10,681 nucleotides of DNA from an uncultured Clostridia bacterium (GTDB lineage Bacteria > Bacillota > Clostridia > TANB77 > CAG-508), in assembly GCA_947628885.1 (NCBI GenBank), contig CANRBO010000033.1, forward strand, positions 1 to 10,681. Reading direction: 5' to 3'. The stretch's first letter is position 1; each line of letters opens with the position of its first letter. The notes beneath the pieces are model-generated. The model saw only the letters and a program-made list of their open reading frames with translations. It was not told where the DNA came from and did no database searches. Of the stretch, positions 6,724-10,681 are shown piece by piece. A program made the translations under genes and the position numbers.

Positions 6724-7917
6724 ATGGTAAAGTTAAAAGATGCAAAATGTCCAAATTGTGGAGCTAATATTCAAGTAAATGATAAGTTAGAAAATACAAT
6801 ATGTCAATTTTGTGGAAGTCAAGTTATGATTGAAGAGGCAATAGAAAAATACAAATTAGAGATTTCAGGAAAAGTTGAAGTTGACGGTATAAGAGGTAGA
6901 AATTCTAAAATAGAGCAAGCTAAAAAACACATTAAGCTTGAAGAATATGATACAGCTAAGAGAATATTACAAGAAATCATAGAAGAAGACAGCCTAGATG
7001 CAGATGCATATACAGAATTAATAAAAGTTGACATTGAAGAATTAAAATCAATGGATTTTAATGAAGAATCTTCTGATTTAACTGATCATGATAGTTGGTA
7101 TTTATTTAATGAAATAATTAATGATTATGAAAGAGTTAAAAAGATAAGTGAAGATGATTCAATTGATAAAAATTTGTCAAAATATAAGAAAGAATTAGAT
7201 CATTATTTTGAATTAAAAGAAAGAGTTGATAAAGAAGAAAAAGAATTAGCAGATTATGTTGAAAAATTAAATGATGGTTTTGAAAAAGCTAAAAAGATTT
7301 CAGAAGAAACTGCAAGAGCATGGTGGGATGCTGGAATCAAAGGTGAATTTGACACATTAGATATGTATACAACTTTCTGTGCTCATCCTTACAATGGTTC
7401 ATATTACAATGATAATTACAAACTAACAAAAATCAATAGAATTACAAGAGATGGTATTATAGAAGGTAGATATTATAAGACTACAAGAGAATATTCTGAC
7501 AATCCTCTACATGAAAATTTACATAAAGTAGGAACTGAAACATTGTCATTTGAAGAAATAAAAAGTAAATTAGATGATATTTTAGCTATTACACCTGATT
7601 ATTTACAAAAAGCAAAAGCATCAACTGACAAAATAAATAAAAAGAACAACAACAAAATAGATAGAAAAAATACCATATTAGGAGCCAAAAATACAGTTTC
7701 TCAAGTTAGGATGTATCTTGATTATGCAATAATAGCTATTATGGTTTTGATAACTATCGGTACTCTAGTTACTAGTGGAATAGGACCTGCTATTGCTGTT
7801 GGAATCTTTTTAGATAGCTGGATTATATACTTATGTGTAATAAAAATTGGAGATCATAAGGACGAAATTAGTTCAAACAGTAGACAAAAAGAAATAAATA
7901 ATTTACAGAAAAAATAA
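6724..7917 (+). CDS. Membrane protein with N-terminal TFIIB-type zinc ribbon and helical repeats
   Basis: 397 residues. The N-terminus is a TFIIB-type zinc ribbon with Cys9/Cys12 and Cys27/Cys30 (CPNC and CQFC). Residues about 62-105 resemble a TPR-like helical hairpin (EEYDTAKRILQEIIEEDSLDADAYTEL). Residues 130-195 are charged and likely coiled coil. An ordered segment rich in Trp and Tyr follows (200-290). Two hydrophobic segments, about 334-350 and 353-373, anchor the C-terminus, leaving the zinc ribbon in the cytoplasm. This architecture recalls B. subtilis YdjG (zinc ribbon plus membrane anchor), but equivalence is inference. The ATG follows AAAGGA (6707-6712) by 11 bases. An 85-base gap separates it from the previous gene, the only sizeable gap in the cluster; no good promoter is seen there. 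Two zinc-ribbon proteins in one cluster point to assembly by zinc-ribbon contacts. Confidence 0.88.
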   Translation: MVKLKDAKCPNCGANIQVNDKLENTICQFCGSQVMIEEAIEKYKLEISGKVEVDGIRGRNSKIEQAKKHIKLEEYDTAKRILQEIIEEDSLDADAYTELIKVDIEELKSMDFNEESSDLTDHDSWYLFNEIINDYERVKKISEDDSIDKNLSKYKKELDHYFELKERVDKEEKELADYVEKLNDGFEKAKKISEETARAWWDAGIKGEFDTLDMYTTFCAHPYNGSYYNDNYKLTKINRITRDGIIEGRYYKTTREYSDNPLHENLHKVGTETLSFEEIKSKLDDILAITPDYLQKAKASTDKINKKNNNKIDRKNTILGAKNTVSQVRMYLDYAIIAIMVLITIGTLVTSGIGPAIAVGIFLDSWIIYLCVIKIGDHKDEISSNSRQKEINNLQKK

Positions 7918-7939
7918 TTGAATTTGATATCACTGAAAT

Positions 7940-7965
7940 CAGCTAGGATTTAACTATCCTAGCTG
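7940..7965. terminator. Shared hairpin at convergent gene ends
   Basis: A perfect 10-base-pair stem, CAGCTAGGAT (7940-7949) with ATCCTAGCTG (7956-7965), encloses a six-base loop. It lies 22 bases past the stop of the plus-strand cluster and overlaps the last codons and the stop (7943-7945) of the minus-strand VanW gene. Neither side has an immediate run of T; the plus side has TTACTGCATTATTTT and the minus side a TTATTTTTT run about 25 bases on. It probably serves as a bidirectional terminator, perhaps a weak one. Confidence 0.65.
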
Positions 7966-8575
7966 TTACTGCATTATTTTCGCTATCCATATAAATTGTA
8001 ATAGTAGAACCCGTATTATTTTTGAATTTCAAATCAAGTACACCATAAGATACAGAAGCATCTTTGCCTTCTTCAACATAAGCAACTGATTTTTTATGTG
8101 GATGTCTTTCTACGATTTCAATTTCCGGTACTGCTAAACAGGCATTATATAGGGTAGTGCTGACCTGACAATTGCCACCACCAAAACCTTTAGTAAGTTT
8201 GGTTTCAATTAACACATCCGCTTCTTTATATCCCTTATCAGCAGTAGGTTCGCCAATAATATCATTAAATGAAAAAGTTTCTCCATTTTTCAAAGTAGTA
8301 CCATTAATTGTACTGCAAGATAATCTAATATTTTCTAATCTATTTTCATCACCAGCAAGATTAGTCGAAAAAGAGGAAAGTTCGGTTTCTTGAACTGCTT
8401 CTACTAATTCATTGCTTGACACAATATTGGTATTTTCAATAGAATTCATAATTTCATTTTGACTAGTAGTTTTACTGGTATTATTAATATTACTTTTGTA
8501 TAAATAAAATGCAATCACGATAAATGCGACAACTACGATAATAAGCAATATTTTAATATATTTGTTCATTAGCAT
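7943..8575 (-). CDS. Membrane-anchored VanW-domain protein
   Basis: 210 residues. A single hydrophobic segment (7-26), preceded by Lys, anchors the N-terminus with the rest outside. After a polar linker (27-65), residues about 66-205 are a VanW domain, recognised by LKNGETFSFNDIIGEPTADKGY (95-116), the glycine-rich GFGGGNCQVSTTLYNA (130-145) and ERHPHKKSVAYVEEGKDASVSYG (156-178). VanW was named from a vancomycin-resistance cluster, but its biochemical role is unknown and chromosomal copies are common in Clostridia. The listed start is ATG 8575-8573; a second in-frame ATG (8569-8567, residue 3) sits about 12 bases from the ribosome binding site, against about 6 for the first, and is the better start when compared with the other genes here. 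The 3' end is part of the shared hairpin. No vanHAX-type genes are near. Confidence 0.93.
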   Translation of the reverse strand: MLMNKYIKILLIIVVVAFIVIAFYLYKSNINNTSKTTSQNEIMNSIENTNIVSSNELVEAVQETELSSFSTNLAGDENRLENIRLSCSTINGTTLKNGETFSFNDIIGEPTADKGYKEADVLIETKLTKGFGGGNCQVSTTLYNACLAVPEIEIVERHPHKKSVAYVEEGKDASVSYGVLDLKFKNNTGSTITIYMDSENNAVTARIVKS

Positions 8576-8580
8576 TTTGT

Positions 8581-8588
8581 TCCTTTCT
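8581..8588 (-). promoter_or_regulatory. Ribosome binding site deciding the VanW start
   Basis: On the minus strand this reads AGAAAGGA. The first ATG (8575-8573) is only about five or six bases away and the second (8569-8567) about 11-12. All other ribosome binding sites in the window are 7-12 bases from their starts, mostly 10-12, which favours the second ATG and a 208-residue protein. Confidence 0.6.
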
Positions 8589-8627
8589 AATATTCTTCAA
8601 TCTTTTTTATTTTTTCATAAAAAGCAA

Positions 8628-8633
8628 ATTATA
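8628..8633 (-). promoter_or_regulatory. Possible -10 box of the VanW gene
   Basis: The minus strand reads TATAAT here, about 55 bases upstream of the VanW start. No good -35 box lies at 16-18 bases; the nearest TTGTTA is only 13 bases away. The call rests on the -10 hexamer and position alone. Confidence 0.3.
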
Positions 8634-8658
8634 TACATATCATTTTTAACAATTGATA

Positions 8659-8687
8659 TTGACAAAATTCGATAAATTAAATATAAT
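8659..8687 (+). promoter_or_regulatory. Full consensus sigma-A promoter for the 55-residue gene
   Basis: TTGACA (8659-8664) and TATAAT (8682-8687) are both perfect and separated by 17 bases. Transcription should start near 8694, leaving a leader of about 20 bases before the ATG at 8714. It is the strongest promoter in the window by consensus match. Confidence 0.85.
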
Positions 8688-8713
8688 TAAAGGTATAGAA
8701 AGAAGGTAATTTT

Positions 8714-8881
8714 ATGGGGAAGATATGGAAACGATTACTTTTCATAATTTTAATTGTAGCGTGCCTGTTTAATATAGTATCGAAACTGGTAAAAAGAAAT
8801 TCATTACAAGATGAACTACAAGCTACATTTGATTACTTAACAAATAAAGAAAATACTGTTGAACAAAATGAAAATAACTAA
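8714..8881 (+). CDS. 55-residue single-span membrane protein or small lipoprotein
   Basis: Start ATG with AGAAGG at 8701-8706, seven bases away; stop TAA at 8879-8881. The protein begins MGKIWKRLLFIILIVACLFN: a positive N-terminus, a hydrophobic core (8-23), then a charged tail (24-55) ending in Asn/Glu. I recognise no family. Residues 14-17 (IVAC) fit a lipobox with Cys17, so it may be a lipoprotein with a 16-residue signal peptide, although the residues after the Cys stay hydrophobic and a plain membrane anchor is as likely. It has its own consensus promoter and its own terminator, whose stem begins inside the stop codon; this complete transcription unit is the main evidence that so short a frame is a real gene. 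It lies between two envelope genes. Confidence 0.75.
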   Translation: MGKIWKRLLFIILIVACLFNIVSKLVKRNSLQDELQATFDYLTNKENTVEQNENN

Positions 8882-8920
8882 TGGGCTGATTTTATATTAT
8901 ACAATTTCAGCCCATTTTAA
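8880..8920 (+). terminator. Intrinsic terminator after the 55-residue gene
   Basis: The stem AATGGGCTGA (8880-8889) pairs with TCAGCCCATT (8907-8916) around a 17-base AT-rich loop, followed by TTTTAATT. The stem starts within the TAA stop of the small gene. It lies about 40 bases before the start of the next plus-strand gene, so that gene either has its own unseen promoter or depends on readthrough. Confidence 0.8.
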
Positions 8921-8960
8921 TTGATATATATTTATTGATTTTGGAAGGAAATTCACACAA

Positions 8961-10664
8961 ATGTTAAAGAAATTGAAGTTGAAGAAATACATACCATATA
9001 TAGTAATTGTAGTTGTATCTCTACTACTATGTTTTAATTTTTTTAGATTAAATTTATCAGAGTTTAATGAAGCTAGAATTCATATAGCTAGGATAACTTC
9101 AATAAAAGAAGTTATAATGAATAAAATATTTCCAAGTTTTATAAGTGCAAAACACATGTCAGGCTTTGGCTATGCGTTAAATATTTTTTATGGACCAATC
9201 ACCACTTATGTTCCAATTATTTTATCTTTTATATTTGGTTCAAGTATTATGGCATTGAAAGTATTTACATTGCTTACAATTATTTTAGCTGGATTTATGA
9301 TGTATAATTTTGTTTTAAAAATTTCCAAAAACAAATTATTGTCATTAGTATCGGCTTTAATATATATAGCAGCTCCATATAAATTAACAGATATTTACTC
9401 AAGAAATGCAGTAGGAGAATATACTGCCTTTATATTTATTCCACTGGTGTTTAATGGAATTTATGAATTAATAAATGGCAATTATAAAAAAAATTATTTA
9501 ATTGTAATTGGTGCAGTAGGTTTAATTCTGTCACACACAATTACTACTATTTACGTTGCAATTTTTGCTCTTGCATATCTTGCTATAAATTATAAAAAGT
9601 TAAATAAGAAAAGATATATATATTTATTTATAGATTTACTTTTGATTATTTTGCTTACAGCTTTTTATCTAGTTCCGCTTCTTGAACATAAAGTTTATGG
9701 AGATTATACTATTTTTGATAGTGATTCAATGGGAGCTACTGGAAAAAGAGTATTATCAACAGGTCTTAGCTTATCAGATTTATTTAGTTCTGAATTTGGA
9801 AGTCAAGAAATTGTATTTTCATTTGGAATTATAATAATATTTGGACTCATACTTACGCCTTTTGTATATAAAAGAGCAAAGGAAAATAAGGAATATGGAT
9901 GGTTTTTATTATTTGCATTAATCTCACTTTGGGGCTGTACCAAATGTTTTCCATGGTTCTTATTGCCAAATTTTCTTACAATAATTCAATTTGCATGGAG
10001 ACTAGAAGGATTTTTCATATTTTTTATTTCTTATGTATGTGCTTGCAACATAGTTACAGCTTCGCAAATGATCAAAGACAAAAGAAATATTTTATCAATA
10101 GTTGCCATAATTGCTATTACATTGTGTGGAGTAGGTGGAACTGTTAGATATGCAAGTAATGACGAGCTTAAACAAGATAAAGAATATGAGGAGTACTTGC
10201 TTAAAGCAAGCAAGTTTACTCCATTTCAAGTCAATAGAGACTATTTACCCCTTAATAGTGAAAGAAATACAGAATATATTGAAAACAGAAAAGATAAAGT
10301 AATTGTACTAGAGGGAAGTGCAACGATTAATAATGAAGAAAAAAATGGTTTAAATTTAAGATTTGAAATAGAAAATATTGATAATGCCATATTAGAACTT
10401 CCATATATTTATTATCACGGATATACAGTAAAGATAAATGAAAAGAAAATAGATAATTATGAATCTGAAAATGGCTTTGTATGTATAAATCTAAATGAAA
10501 CGGGTACAGTTACTGTAAATTACACAGGTACTTTATTGGAAAAAATAGCGTATATAATTTCAGGTGCAACTATAGTTGTTGCTGTAGTTTACAGTGTTAA
10601 AAAACTTTATCAAGAAAAAAGAATAGGAGAAATAATTGAAAAAAGAACAAAAAAAGATAAATAA
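8961..10664 (+). CDS. Polytopic membrane protein, YfhO / PTPS-related (GT-C-like) family
   Basis: 567 residues, with about a dozen hydrophobic segments: 11-29, 79-94, 100-118, 128-138, 154-170, 178-210, 219-240, 285-302, 312-326, 333-342, 350-365, 378-393 and 527-547. Family-type motifs include the first-loop EARIHIARI (37-45, in place of the usual acidic-x-FHLxRI), AVGEYTAFIFIPLVF (150-164) and the IQFAWRLEG segment (342-350). Residues about 440-525 form a beta-rich extracytoplasmic domain (ILELPYIYYHGYTVKINEKKI, then ESENGF) typical of YfhO-like proteins. YfhO relatives are predicted lipid-linked-sugar glycosyltransferases that modify wall or lipoteichoic polymers; substrate is unknown here. 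GGAAGGA (8943-8949) precedes the ATG by 11 bases. The Lys-rich C-terminus should be cytoplasmic. No promoter is clear in the 40 bases after the upstream terminator. Confidence 0.85.
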   Translation: MLKKLKLKKYIPYIVIVVVSLLLCFNFFRLNLSEFNEARIHIARITSIKEVIMNKIFPSFISAKHMSGFGYALNIFYGPITTYVPIILSFIFGSSIMALKVFTLLTIILAGFMMYNFVLKISKNKLLSLVSALIYIAAPYKLTDIYSRNAVGEYTAFIFIPLVFNGIYELINGNYKKNYLIVIGAVGLILSHTITTIYVAIFALAYLAINYKKLNKKRYIYLFIDLLLIILLTAFYLVPLLEHKVYGDYTIFDSDSMGATGKRVLSTGLSLSDLFSSEFGSQEIVFSFGIIIIFGLILTPFVYKRAKENKEYGWFLLFALISLWGCTKCFPWFLLPNFLTIIQFAWRLEGFFIFFISYVCACNIVTASQMIKDKRNILSIVAIIAITLCGVGGTVRYASNDELKQDKEYEEYLLKASKFTPFQVNRDYLPLNSERNTEYIENRKDKVIVLEGSATINNEEKNGLNLRFEIENIDNAILELPYIYYHGYTVKINEKKIDNYESENGFVCINLNETGTVTVNYTGTLLEKIAYIISGATIVVAVVYSVKKLYQEKRIGEIIEKRTKKDK

Positions 10665-10681
10665 TAATTTCATAACATTTT

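Noticed and set aside
7943..8575. VanW gene as a sign of a vancomycin-resistance cluster
   Set aside because: No vanR, vanS, vanH, ligase or vanX gene is in the window, and isolated VanW-domain proteins are common in Clostridia.
1..10681. Mobile element, CRISPR array, tRNA or rRNA
   Set aside because: I saw no transposase, integrase, regularly spaced repeats, att-like direct repeats, or tRNA/rRNA-like sequence on either strand.

Overview
The window comes from a very AT-rich, low-GC Gram-positive bacterium, most likely a member of the Clostridia (possibly an uncultured gut lineage). This rests on the strong purine-rich ribosome binding sites set 10-12 bases from the starts, the consensus sigma-A promoters, the A/T-rich codon use with TGG for Trp (standard code), and the gene families present: a D-Ala-D-Ala carboxypeptidase, a VanW-domain protein, and an YfhO/PTPS-related polytopic membrane protein. 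The taxonomic call is inference; no marker gene is present.

Layout. Positions 1-1298 (minus strand) hold the first 432 codons of a secreted penicillin-binding-protein-type D,D-carboxypeptidase that runs off the left edge. A 376-base divergent intergenic region follows, carrying a strong extended -10 promoter whose spacer is filled by an 18-base perfect palindrome. This promoter reads into a five-gene plus-strand cluster (1675-7917): (1) an 888-residue HerA/DUF87-type P-loop ATPase, (2) a 142-residue highly charged, probably disordered protein, (3) a 388-residue SPFH/Band-7 protein with a C-terminal double zinc ribbon (COG4260/YdjI type), (4) a 219-residue protein with four membrane segments and a helical cytoplasmic tail, and (5) a 397-residue protein with an N-terminal TFIIB-type zinc ribbon, helical repeats and two C-terminal membrane segments. 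A hairpin at 7940-7965 ends the cluster.

On the minus strand, 8575-7943 encodes a membrane-anchored VanW-domain protein that converges on the cluster and shares its terminator hairpin. A consensus promoter (8659-8687) then drives a 55-residue membrane or lipoprotein microgene (8714-8881) closed by an intrinsic terminator. Last comes a 567-residue polytopic membrane protein of the YfhO/PTPS-related (GT-C-like) type at 8961-10664.

The outer genes belong to cell-envelope metabolism. The five-gene cluster is the notable content. It looks like a self-contained membrane-associated machine: a ring-forming P-loop ATPase, an SPFH scaffold, two zinc-ribbon proteins, two integral membrane partners and a disordered charged linker. 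It partly resembles the membrane-stress module of Bacillus subtilis (pspA-ydjGHI), but no PspA is visible here and a HerA-like ATPase has been added. Its function cannot be read from the sequence; envelope-stress sensing or membrane-associated defence are hypotheses only.
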